Assembly: GCF_030272615.1 (NCBI RefSeq) | Contig: NC_081406.1 | Span: 240,796,422-240,860,421 of the forward strand | Direction: 5' to 3' | DNA from: Cryptomeria japonica | Taxonomy: Eukaryota; Streptophyta; Pinopsida; Cupressales; Cupressaceae | Length of the DNA: 64,000 nucleotides | Shown here: positions 11,154 to 22,719 of the stretch, in pieces | Layout: the number at the start of each line of letters is the position of its first letter | How positions within the stretch are numbered: position 1 is the stretch's first letter | Position numbers and translations under genes: made by a program | The notes under the pieces: generated by a model | Database searches by the model: none | The model's input: only the letters and a program-made list of their open reading frames with translations | Told to the model about the DNA's origin: nothing

Positions 11154-12777
11154 TTCAACCCCTCTTTTAAATGTAATGTGTCTGAAAAAAATTAAATAAA
11201 TTTAAGTATTTTTTCTTACAAGATAATCAACCTTATATTTTAGTTCTGATGACCTACTTTCAATAAAATAAAATATGAAAACTAACTGAAATATTAAAAG
11301 ATATATATTTTAGAAAAAATCACTTATAGATCCACAAAATTTTTTTTTTTTTTTTTTTTTTTTAAATATTATTTATAAGAGTAGGAGTTGTTGAAACAAT
11401 GATTTTTTCAAATAATTTATTTATTTGTGATTGGCCCCAAAGTGATATAAAATATGCATTTAATAGACACTTCCAATTGGAAATATTGTGGACCATATCT
11501 AACATAGCTAGAAGGAATCTACCTAGACCATATGTTTGATCAAAATTAAGTTTTAGTTAGAAATACTCAAATTCACTTGTTCTGATAAGTTGGCCAAAAG
11601 TGTGACACAAATTTGTACTTTGACACCATGTGCATCTAATCAATATATAATAATAGCCAAAGTGAATGGTAAAATAAGATAAATATTAAATTAGATCACA
11701 TTTGATACTTGTATTTTCACTCAAATGTTTATCAAAATAGTGATGCATAATTAAAAAATTAAACCATCTAACATATTATTTTAAAAAAACTATGAAGTTG
11801 AATAAATCAATACATGACTTTTCATAAAATAACACACATGTATGTGTGTTTACCCAAAAATACATATCAAGTATCCAAAATCAATTTATTTGTATCCAAA
11901 AGTAGTACCAACCGCTACAAACCAAAATAGCATATCATAAGCCATTGATATGTATCTACAAATGAAGATAAAGACACCAACATCTTGGGACATTACAATT
12001 ATAGGTCTTTTTATGTGTCATAGATGCTCTTACATTCCTAATGTGAGAGGCCTAACACCTACTTAGAACTTTCCCCTCTTGTTTTAATCCACCTTAAGTG
12101 TCTTACCTCACTAAACAAATGCAACTATGGTAATTTGGCACAAGTAGTGTGCCTAATTCCATAACCCACTTTGATTTCAACCTTTCCACACAAAATATCC
12201 CCAATTCCATTCCAAATCTATTTATATGATTATCTTAGATATCATTGTGAGTTCTAGCATCCTTAATGTTTTGAAACAATCATATGCATATAAAAATAGT
12301 TATAGGAAGCACAATAGAAACCATAGATCTAAGAAATGTCGATAATTATATTATCGTATTCTAGTAAATTGCTTCATACATTCATAAAGATACTAAAACT
12401 TATTATTAATTTTTATTATTGTGTATTATATTTAATTGAAATACTAATGTTTTTAGTCAATCATATTGAAAAAAAATATTTTTTTATAATTTATTAAGAT
12501 AAAATATTACATGTTAACGTAATTTTTTTTTTAAATATTAAATAATTTTTTTATAAGTGCTAGAAAATAAATTTAAGCTCTCAATACAAACCTTATGTAA
12601 GAAATTATTCTCATATAGACTATCAAGTATAAGATGCTTGAGGAACTTGTATAGACATGTTATTGTCGTGCTCGGTGAAGTGTACCTATACCTGCAAACA
12701 CAATACACTCAATAAATCATTACAAGCAATGGTTAGTGAATTAAATCAAAGAAAGACAAAATCATAGCTAAGCGATC
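11154..12777. other. AT-rich stretch without recognisable genes
   Basis: Low-complexity AT-rich DNA with a run of 24 T at 11340-11363. No open frame of note, no RNA gene and no repeat boundary that I can support. Confidence 0.6.
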
Positions 12778-13772
12778 TATCGCCTCCTAGTAAATGTGAG
12801 TATGAATTTTGCTCTTAGATCTTGGTATGCAAACTCCAATGACTTGACTACACTTAAATGGAGGATTTAAATGATGAAGATGCATGATCTAGCAATGATG
12901 GCATGATTAAGATACATGATTTCATGATTATTCTAGAAAATAAGCTAGAATGAAGATGCAATTAAGATAAGATTTGAACATGATAACAATGCTTGAAATG
13001 ATAAACTAGAAGCTAGATCCCTATATTAAAAATGCTTGAATGCAAATGAGATGAATCAATCGGAATGCAAAATGATATGAAATTGGGACCCTTTGTGCTC
13101 CAAAATGAGGTCTATTTATAGGATTTCCCAAGGCTAAGGGTGAGGTGGCAAGAATTAATGATCGAGATTTGATCTAAAGCTATCAATGGTTAAATTGGAG
13201 GTGTGTTGAGAAGAGGTTGGATGAAAGGGGACAATTGGAGGTAGGTAGGAGAAGGGGTTGGATGAAAGGGAACAATGTCATCTCCATGGTGACAAGTGTC
13301 AAGAGGCTTCTAGAACAGGTTAGATGAAAGGGAACACTTAGTGACAAGTTTCACAAGGTTTTTCTCATGAGAGGGCAAAGTGTTCAAGGAAAGGGGACAT
13401 GGGTAAATGGAATGGGTTAGGTTTAGAAGGGGTTAGGTTAGGTGGTTAAAATTTAGGAGAATTTGAATTTAAAAATTCAAATAATAGGAAAAGGCTAATT
13501 AATTTGAACAACTCATGAATTTGATTTGTTTTAATTAATTAGGGGAATTAGAAGAAATGATTTTGATGGGAGGAATTAATTAATTTGAATTAATTAATTA
13601 AAGAGGATTATTGGAATGAACCTATTTAATAAAACCTTATATTTATTAATAAGTAGATGAAAAGGGGAATTTAATCAAATTTCTTAGTGAATTCAATTAA
13701 ATTAGGGAGGGAGATTAATTAAATAATTGCTTATTTAATCAATTATCTTCAGACCATTTTTAGGTGTATACA
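12778..13772 (-). repeat. 3' LTR of element D
   Basis: About 995 bp, matching 24819-25814. In minus orientation it starts TGTATACACC after the polypurine tract and ends near GGAGGCGATA. A TATA-like TATAAATA (minus) lies at 13113-13120. Confidence 0.85.
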
Positions 13773-13790
13773 TTTTGCCCCTCTTTGAAG
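13773..13790 (-). other. polypurine tract of element D
   Basis: In minus orientation CTTCAAAGAGGGGCAAAA directly precedes the LTR start TGTATACA. This is the expected position for plus-strand priming in reverse transcription. Confidence 0.7.
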
Positions 13791-15440
13791 TGAGGTGTGA
13801 TGACGCATTGATTCAAAGAATAATATCATTTTGATGATGATATTGATTTGATAGGATGCCCCAACCCTTGATTGCTAAATTCTGGTACGATGATGCCCCC
13901 TCGGGAGATCAATTGAGATAATTGATCTTTGGAGTTTTGCGAAATTGATATCCGGATAGATTTGATGAAAGTGTGAGTTCTTCGATTAGCTTGATTGCTT
14001 AGATTGATAAGATTGAAAAATCTTGATTGATTAGATTGATAAGATTGAAATTCAGTCTAGTTTCAGGAAGGATTCATCCTGTATAAGACAATGATGATCA
14101 AAATGTCTAGTTTCAGGAAGGATACATCCTGCATAAGACATGATTCATAATCGATTAGGTTTTCTTGATTGATTTGATTTGATAAGGTTGATAGATAAAG
14201 AACTGATAGTTTGTTGATATCAAGTTGCTAAAATATTTGGATATACTGATTGTTGATTCTGTTGAGGGAGATAGCATAAGATTTTCACTGGGTCGATAAT
14301 ATCCTGAGAGAGATGAGTCATCATTCTGATTGTGTATACTTGTGATGATACTTTGATGATTCCTACAATAGATTTAACCTTGGATAAGATGAGTGTGCGT
14401 GATCCCCTATAAGAATGAAATGCAAGCTAAAATGCAATGAAATACAAAGTTACGATCAGACCAGTCACTAGATTATTTTGTGTTTTTGTCATCATTGAGC
14501 TTTTGAAATGTGGGAAGTGAGTGCAAACATCGATAATATAATTAAACTATGATGACCTGAGCACTTCTTTCCTGGATTTTGATATAGCAAGTTAGCACAA
14601 GCATCGAGGTATAATTGAAATGAGATGACCTAAGTGTTGCTTGAGTAAAACAGGCAATATTAATCATTTCAATACACAAATCAAAAATGTCTTCAATGAT
14701 ACTCCGATGATCATACCCTGAGACAAATTTGCACATATTAATGATTAATTTTCAGACACCAGACAAGAAAAATATCATGTTTCTTCCTTGTTCCTCTAGT
14801 CCAAGACATCCCAGAGTCACTCAGAAATCATGATAGCAAAAATTAATATAGATAAGTTAAACAATCATATTAAAATCATTATCCAAAAGATATCATCCAT
14901 TGTAAAGTGTGTGATGTGCTTAGAGTGACTTCATGATAGCTTGATAATTGATATTTTGATCTTGTGTTCAACGTTGGATGTGTCTCAGTTTTTGCTTGTT
15001 AAGTGTTGTCTAACTGTTTGTTCTACCTATTTGATTAAGCTCAAAATGATCCAGAGTTTGCCCCTAGCTAGGTGTAGGATTTTGCCCCAAGTCTAGAAAC
15101 AAAGTTGTTATGATATATCCAATGATCCAAACCATGGTGAGAGAGCAGCTGCGATGCCTGAGTTAGTACAAATGCTTATGATGGATATGGATAGTGCTAA
15201 TGGAAAATGAATACAAGCAAAAAGAATGCATGAACTAATAGATGGAAGAGATAGCCGACAGATAGTGTCTGTTTGCCAGGTTTTCACCATCTATTTTTAT
15301 TGCACTTTTTCTCATATTTGATTTTTTTTTTGTTTTTGCTTTTTTCACTTTTTTATTTATTTATTTATTTTGGATTTTTCACTCTTTTCGATTTTTTAAA
15401 TTTTTTCAGACAGAATTTCTTCACGTGCATGCTATTGATG
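13791..15440 (-). other. long 3' untranslated region of element D
   Basis: 1.65 kb between the integrase end and the polypurine tract, without a coding frame. It holds a twice-repeated phrase GTCTAGTTTCAGGAAGGAT...ATAAGACA at about 14056 and 14105, and GATTGATAAGATTGA repeats near 14000-14050. Long 3' regions are usual in Tat/Ogre elements. Confidence 0.6.
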
Positions 15441-15449
15441 GGTTCTTCA

Positions 15450-16760
15450 AGTCGATCTTCGTCCTGTGTTGATAGTTGATATGCTCCTGATCCAAATACT
15501 GTTGTGACCACAAATGGACATAACTAGTTTGGTTCAAACTTTCCTTTCTTTTCTTGATATGCCTGGTTGCATGGATTTTCTTTTAGCACTAGTTTTCCCA
15601 CTTGAAAGACTCGTGGTTTAACCTTGTGATTACAACTCTGACACATTCTTTGCTGATATACCTTTAAATGATCAAAGGAATTTTGTCTTCGTTCCTAGAT
15701 CAATTCTAACTCTTGCAGTCTAGATACTCATTGTTCTTCATCTGGGATGAGACCTTTTAGTGATACACGTAGAGAGGGTATCTCTACTTCAATTGGTAAT
15801 ATGGCTTTTGATCCATATACAAGAGAGAAAGGTGTGGCACCTGTTGGTGTGCGGATACTAGTATGGTAGGCCCAGAGAGCAAGGTTCAATTGAATATGCC
15901 AATCTTTCCCAGCATTGTTCACTATCTTTTTGAGGATTTTTCAGAATAGTTTTGTTAGATGCTTCTACCTACCCATTTCCCTTTGGATAGTATGATATGG
16001 AGAATTTGTGTTGGATTTTGAACTTCTCACATAGCTCTTGTACATCCCGATTCTTGAATGGTCTCCCATTATCACTGATATTGGTAATTAGTATTACATA
16101 GTGACAGATGATGTAATTCAAGATAAATGTAGCAATTTGTTTTCCTGTGATATTGATGGGTGGTACCACCTCAATCCATTTTGTAAAATATTCTGTAGCT
16201 ACAAGGATGAATTTGTGACCATTAGATGAAGAAGGATTTATCTTTCCTACCAGATCAGGACCCCATTGACAAAAAGGCCAAGATGTTGCTAAAGAATGAA
16301 GTTCTTGTGCTGGTGCATGGATCAAATTCCCATGGATTTGACATTGTTTGCATGTTCAAGCTATCTGAAAAGAATCTCGTTCTATAGTCGGCCAATAATA
16401 GCCCAAGCATACGAGTTTTTTCGAAAGGGTAAGACCACTTGAATGAGTGCCACAAATGTCTTTATGGAATTCATGTAAGGCCTTCTCAGATTCTTCTTGT
16501 TTAAGACATCTTAAAAGAGTATCGTCTAGACCTCGTTTAAATAGTGTATCCGTGACGAGAGTAAAATGTGATGATTGGCAAATAAAGTTTCTCTTTTGAT
16601 TCTTTGATAAGTCTGGAGGTAAGATGTTATCTTTCAGGTATGTGTAAGTTTTGCAATAGCGAGAGGAATCGTGTCCAATAAGTTGACAGATGGTTTGGGA
16701 ATCAGGACAATTAAAGGTGGGATGAAACAACTCTTCTACCAAGAATTCATAACGTTGTTG
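15450..16760 (-). pseudogene. Gypsy integrase of element D
   Basis: Reading leftward, a zinc-binding HHCC region comes first (H...H in HEFHKDICGTHSS, then TCKQCQIHG). The catalytic core follows, with ATEYFTKWIEVVP (first Asp replaced by Glu) and ISDNGRPF. The tail has LNLALWAYHTSIRTPTGATPF and a C-terminal VGKLVLKEN segment. Stops interrupt it after SFQIA (TGA, from CGA) and after PKGNG (TAG, from CAG). Further stops and a frame change lie in the tail. Integrase would insert the cDNA copy into the genome. This copy is inactive as written. Confidence 0.85.
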
Positions 16761-16799
16761 ATTTTCATGTGTCTACAATAGAGAAGCAAGTGTAGCCAT

Positions 16800-17330
16800 G
16801 GCATCTACATCTTTATTATCATTTCTTGGAATCTATTCAAAAGTTATTTCTACAATGTACTTCTTGAAATCATCCTCTATCTTTTTGTAAGGCATGAGTT
16901 TGTCATATTTTGTTAGATAGTCATCATTAATTTGATTAATGACAAGTTGAGAGTCTCCAAAGACTTGAAGTTGTTTAATGTTCCATTCTACAACAATTTT
17001 GATACCTGTGACCAAAGATTCATACTCTATGGTATTATTGGTGCATGGAAAGCTTAATTTGTATGCTTTTTGGATGGTATGACCTTGTGGTGTGATGAAT
17101 AAAATGTCTGCTCCTGATTCATGTTGCGTATATGAACCATCAAAGTATAGTTTCCATGCTTTTGTTGTAACTATTAGGATATCATCATCAGGAAATTCAA
17201 TCTATAAAGGATGGTCATCTTGAAGTGGTGCCTCTGCTAGTTGATCTACAATGACTTGTCCTTTGATAGATTTTCTGTCAACATATTCGATATCAAACTC
17301 ACTCAGAATCATGATCCATTTTGCTAGTCA
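16800..17330 (-). pseudogene. second (Tat-type) RNase H domain of element D
   Basis: Reading leftward: YFDGSYTQHESGAD, then TNNTIEYESLVTGI, QVFGDSQLVINQI and NKDVDAMATLAS. These give the acidic residues D, E, D and D of a functional-looking RNase HI fold. The domain sits between the RT-linked RNase H and the integrase, which defines Tat/Ogre Gypsy elements. At least one stop separates it from the upstream frame. Confidence 0.75.
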
Positions 17331-18600
17331 TCCTGTCAATGTTGCTTTGCTGAGTAAATATTTTAGAGGATCAATTTTAGCTATCAACTTGATGGAGTGA
17401 GATAGTAGATAGTGTCATAGTTTTTGAGAAGCAAAAACTACTGTCAAATATGTTTTTTCTATTGATGAATAGTTGATCTCATATCCTACTAGTGTTCTAT
17501 TGATATAGTTGATGGCTCATTCTTTTCCTTCTTTATCCTGTTGTGCGAGAAAAACTCCCAATGATGCTTCGGTAGTTGATACATAGAGTAATAATGGCTT
17601 TCCTAAAATTGGTGACATTAGAACAGGTGGTTGCATGAGATATGCCTTGATCTTGTTGAATGATTCTTCACAATGATGGTCCCATTTGAAATTAACATGT
17701 TTGTGCAATAGATGTGTAAATGGTTGACATTTATCTGCTAGTTGAGCAACAAATCTTCTGATTGACTGGACTCTCCCTCGTAGTGATCTTAATTGACTAA
17801 TATTCTTGGGAGATGCCATTTCCATGATTTCTTTTACCTTAGTTGGATCTACTTCTATACCTCCAGCTAAAACAATGTATCCCAATAGCTTTCCTAAAGT
17901 GACACCAAAGGCACATTTCTTAGGGTTTAGCTGTAGCTTGTATTGTTCTAACCTATCAAAGATCTTTTCCAGTATCTCTATATGTTCTTCTTTGTTGTAG
18001 GATTTAGCCAAGATGTCATCTGCATAGTCTTCCATGAATGTATGCATCATGTCATGAAATATAGTTGTCATAGCTCTTTGATATGTAGCACCTGCATTCT
18101 TTAATCCAAAAGGCATGACACTCCAGCAGAAAGTACCCCATGGAAATGTGAAAGTTGTCTTTTCTTGATCTTCGGGTGCTATTTTGATCTAATTGTATCC
18201 GAAGAAACCATCCATTAGAGAAAACATGTAGTGTCCAACAGTTAAATCTACAATGATGTCGATGTTAGGCAAAGGAAAGTCATCCTTTGGACATGCGTTA
18301 TTGAGATATCTAAAGTCTATGCATATTCTGATGCTTTTATCTGGTTTTGAAATAGGAACAATGTTGGATACCCATTAAGGATAAGCAATAGGTCTGATGA
18401 ATCCGACATCCAGTAATTTATTTAGTTCTACCTTGACTAGAAGAGCAATATGAGGATGCATTTTCCTTAACTTCTATTTAACTGGTTTATCTCTTGGATT
18501 AACATTTAAGTGATGCATAATAAGCTCTGGATATAACCCTAGCATGTCTACATATGACCAGGCAAAATATATCTGCCTTTTCTTGAAGAATTCCATATAC
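17331..18600 (-). pseudogene. reverse transcriptase and first RNase H of element D
   Basis: Reading leftward, the RT begins near 18590 (LLKVELNKLLDVGFIRP region). It continues through IRICIDFRYLNNACPKDDFPLP and MPFGLKNAGATYQRAM to the active site FMEDYADDI, where DD replaces the YVDD of many elements by context YADD. NPKKCAFGV and the RNase H start (SFNKIKAYLMQPPVL, LYVSTTEASLGVFL) follow. Stops occur at about 18484, 18378 and 18191, and after 17517 the frame is again interrupted. All but the stops is in one frame. The RT would copy element RNA into DNA. Confidence 0.88.
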
Positions 18601-20160
18601 TGTTGCATTTCTACCTCTTATAAAGATGTTGTTGTATGAAGAATCTTTGGTTGTTCTGTTATGCCAATGTTAACTGCCTCTATTAGTTCAATCAAAATGG
18701 GTGACCTTTCTTGATAGTGCTTGGGTAAAGTGTCAAATCTGCCATCTTCCGGCACCTCGAGGAGGTTTTCATTGTTAGATGTGTCCTTTCTTTTTACTTT
18801 TTCCTGATCTAATGTTTCCAATAAATGGTTTTCAGCATTAGACTTGATATTCTTTTTTTATTTTCACTTTTACAACTAGGAGATTTGGCACCCACTTGAC
18901 TGGAATATGCGTTGCTGACATTCCTGGTGAGAGTTGTTACGGGTTCGATTGCATTGAAGATATATAGATATGGCATGGTCATTTGGAAAGGTATCAATGG
19001 TGGTATGTCCTTCATTTTCCCAATCAATAAGCTCGGGGTGGATTAAAGGTAGAGGGTCTTTAGATTGGAATGTTTCAAGGGTTTCAAGAGTCATGATGGA
19101 TGTATCAAAGTTTTCGATATGTATGTCGATGTCTAGGATGGTACTCTCATCAGAATGAACTCAAGTAAGAAGTTCCTGATTGTCCTCGGTAAAGTCCAAG
19201 TTAGCCGAATGTGATTCTAATTCAAGTGAACTAGTTCCTGACGTTTGTCCTGCATATGAGTGAACTACATCAACTCCTACATCTTCTTCAAAGAATTTTT
19301 CTTTAACTGATTCTTCAGAGTGATAGGAATCCCATTCCGATTCATTAGAATCTATATCACTTGCAGCTTGCAATCTACAAATTTGGTCATATAGCATTTC
19401 TTTTGCTTTTTTGGCTATACTTTTCCTGCTTTCATATTCAGCCTCTTTAGGGCTGAGATTGAGTTTTGTCAACTCTTCTATGAGTTCTCCTAGACTTATA
19501 TTAGCTTCTTTCTTGTTTTGATTGAGATTTAATGCTTCTTAAGAGATGCTTTTAGTGTGTTTCTCTTTTTGATTTGAAGCTTGCTTCTTTTGCCATTTTG
19601 TGTTTGCTTGTGCTTGTTGCTTAGCTGATTTTTCTTCCCTTTCAATTGCCAGTTGTTCTTGTTTGTTTTTATATTCCTCTTGTTGTTGATTAAAATATGT
19701 GTCTTCCAGTAGAGTGACTTGTCCATACCCTAAGCCTGTTTTGTCATTGGTCTGCTGAGTGTAAGGTTGAATAGGTTCTGAGATACCTTCTTTTCTTTTT
19801 CCTATAGGACCTATTCTGGTATATCCCATTCTTCTAAGAATGTTAAATCCTTTTCCATACTTTTCTGTAGGTATTCTGACATTGTTGACCTTTTGTTGAA
19901 CTTCTTTATCCTTGTATAACCACTGTAGCACATCTTTGTCTTTTGTTTTCTCTAATAAGGTTCCAACACTAATGAATGCTCCATCAAGTATTGGAAGATG
20001 TTTTACAATTGGTTGTTGTTTAGAGTTTGATGGTTTTCCCAAGGATTTAGGAGAAAGTGATAATTGTGATATTGAATATTCCCCATTCCCTTGATCTCTT
20101 AGCTGCATTTGTTTTTCCATACTTGATAAAATAGATGCAAATCATTGTTCCTTGGATTGT
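18600..20160 (-). pseudogene. protease-RT linker of element D with a G-patch-like motif
   Basis: The region 20120-19539 encodes a glycine-bearing segment GFNILRRMGYTRIGPIGKR, then TGLGYGQ, followed by a Gln/Lys-rich helix (QQQEEYKNKQEQLAIEREE). The first resembles the G-patch, an RNA-binding motif known between protease and RT in some plant Gypsy elements. 19472-18618 is acidic and Ser/Glu-rich with no domain I recognise. Same frame as protease and RT, with several stops. Confidence 0.55.
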
Positions 20161-20231
20161 GCTTTTGAAGATGGTACCTCCCTGTTATGTGGAACAATGA
20201 CTTCTTGAGTCATTTTTAGATTGCTACTGTA

Positions 20232-20834
20232 TTAAAATGAATTCGCATCTGCAGAGATTGTGATTTCTTGTCCCTTGTAGGGAAATTTTACACATTGATG
20301 GTATGTTGATGGTACAACTTGTAAGTCATGTATCCATGGTCTCCCTAGCAGTACATTATATGATAAGTCCAAGTCTAGAACTTGGCATGCTGTGTCTTTC
20401 TGTAGAGGTCCCACTCTTATGGGTAGTATCACAATTCCCTTGGAGGAACGCTCTTCTTCATCATAGGATTTTATAGTGATTCTTTCCTGGATATCCATTG
20501 CATCTTTTGAATATCCTAAGGCACAAACAAGGCTCAATGAGCAGATATTTAGGCCAGCTCCACTGTCTATTAGAACATGCTTAAATCGCGTTTTGTGAAT
20601 GAGGACTTCAATATGCAAAGGAGCATTATGAGGGTGTTGCAAGGACATGTCATCTTCTTCAGTGAATGATAAGAAATGAGGGGTTGTGAGGTGTCCCACC
20701 ATGGTTTGGAATTGATCGATATCAAGAGCTTTGGAAACTGTTATATCTACTAATGCTCGTTCTAGAATTTCTTTGTGTGCAGGTGAAAGTTTTAACAATT
20801 CTAAGATTGATATTTGTGCAGGTGTTTCCTGCAA
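20232..20834 (-). pseudogene. aspartic protease of element D
   Basis: 200 codons open without a stop. The active-site motif VLIDSGAGLNICSL lies in the middle and LDLSYNVLLGRPWIH near the end, as in retropepsins of plant Gypsy elements (flap-proximal LLGRPW). It would cut the Gag-Pol polyprotein. It is in the same frame as gag and the downstream linker. Confidence 0.85.
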
Positions 20835-20939
20835 TTATTCCACTAGACTGTATTATTTTGATGTAGTGAATGATGTGTTTGTTGTAGGACCCGGCAAAAG
20901 AATTTTGGCTTTTCTTCTTGTGATAGCCTGAGCATGTTC

Positions 20940-22670
20940 TTAATTTTGTTTTTCTTTAACTACAATCACATTCACCACATTGTCATATGTATGAGCATAG
21001 TTTACCTTCACTTTAATATTACCATTGTTTGTTGTTGATGATTCACCTTTCTCATAGTTTGGAAGTAGAGTTTTAAAAGTTGTATGAGATTCATTTGTCG
21101 TATGTCCATCCACTATTATTACTCCATTATCAATCATATCTTGTATGATATGTTTCAACTTCTGACAACTATCTGTGTGATGATGTCCCTTGTTTTGATG
21201 GAAATCGCAATACTGATTATCATTCCACCAAGGTGGTTTGATTTGAGGTTCGTAGTTCCTTTCTTCTGGTAAAGTGATCAATTTATTTGTGAGAAGTGTC
21301 TTTAGTGCTGATCCAAGGGGTTCACCAATGTTTGTAAATTGTCTTCGAAAGAAAGTTTTGATAGTTTCTCTTTGGTGGTTGTTGTTTTGTTGTGCTACTG
21401 TTGAGTGAGTGGACAAATTAAAAAGCTGTTGTTTTGATTTCACATTGTTGTTATCCACTATTCCATCGTTGATGACATTTTGATTTATATTCCAAAACGT
21501 TGGCTTGTCATTGTGATTGTTTTTATTGTTGTTGTTAGAAGGATGGACTCCTTTGTATATTTTCAACTCACCTTTCTTTATCATGGCTTCCTCCATTCTG
21601 ATTCCATTATCAATCATTTTTCCAAAACTTTGATTTCCTTGCATTTTTAAGTAATAACTCATTTGATCATTTAAGTTATCGATGAATATGTCCATTTTTT
21701 TGTATTCTGTCACTATACAAGGATACCGCGAGGCTAACCGTCTCCATCTTTGTAAAAATGTCATGAAAGGTTCTCCAGCCTTTTGTTTGGTGTTACATAG
21801 GTCTAGCATTGTTACTTCATGTTGTATGTTGTAAGAGTATTGTGAAACAAACTTATCACCAATTCTAAAAATGATCTGATTCCAAATGGAAGTTTGGAGA
21901 ACCATTCCATAGCTAGCCCAGTTAAGCTTTTCGAAAATAATCTCATTAAGTAGGTATCCTCATGTGCAAACTCCATACTCATTGTGTAAAATTCTCATAT
22001 ATGATCTTGAGGGTCAGTGCTTCCATCATATTTTTTGTATCTAGAAGTTTTAAAACCTATAGGAAATGGTATCATGTTTAGGTTTCTGTCAAATGGATAA
22101 GGACAAATTTCTTGAAGTGAGTATTGTCTAACATTTCCTCTTTGCATATGTTGAATTTGTGTTTGCATTGCTTGTAATTGTTGTGTGAGAGTTGTGATAG
22201 GATTATTGACATGATTTGTTCTCACATAACCTTGATTTGGTATTCTAGGAGGATCCGGATCTCTTCTTATTTCATCTCTACCCCTTCTTGTATCTTCATT
22301 TGATTGGATGTTATTTAGGATTTCTACTTCATCTCTTTTGGGTATGTAAGTTTCTTCATTGGTTCTGGTGTTATGAGGAATTGACGTGTCATTCATACAG
22401 AGACCAAAGAGGTCCTCATATTGTTCGTTATTAGGGGGAGGATCATTTTTCTTTTGTGTTAATCTGTTTACATCAAAATCTTGGGGAAATGTAGCACCAG
22501 ATTTGGCTAACATTAGGAAATATTTTTGTTTTTCTTCTTTCAACAATTTCTATAAATTTATCAAATTGAGGATCCTTTTTGATGTCTCTAATGTTTTGTT
22601 CTGTTATTTCTCCTTCAACTTGTATTTCATCTTCATTTTGCATGAATATATGCTCTTTGATTGTTTCCAA
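20940..22670 (-). pseudogene. gag of element D
   Basis: Starts at METIKEHIFMQ (22670). A frame change near 22550 leads into LAKSGATFPQDFD, and a second near 21930 leads into the retrotransposon-gag core KFVSQYSYNIQHE...FMTFLQRWRRLASRYP. The C-terminal half has Asn-rich sequence and a zinc-finger-like YCDFHQNKGHHHTDSC. A TGA lies near 21995. Gag would package the element RNA. Two frameshifts and stops make it a pseudogene. Confidence 0.8.
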
Positions 22671-22719
22671 TGTTTTGATTTATGTCTCTGCGATTCTTCA
22701 TCTCTGAGCTCTAGTTAGA

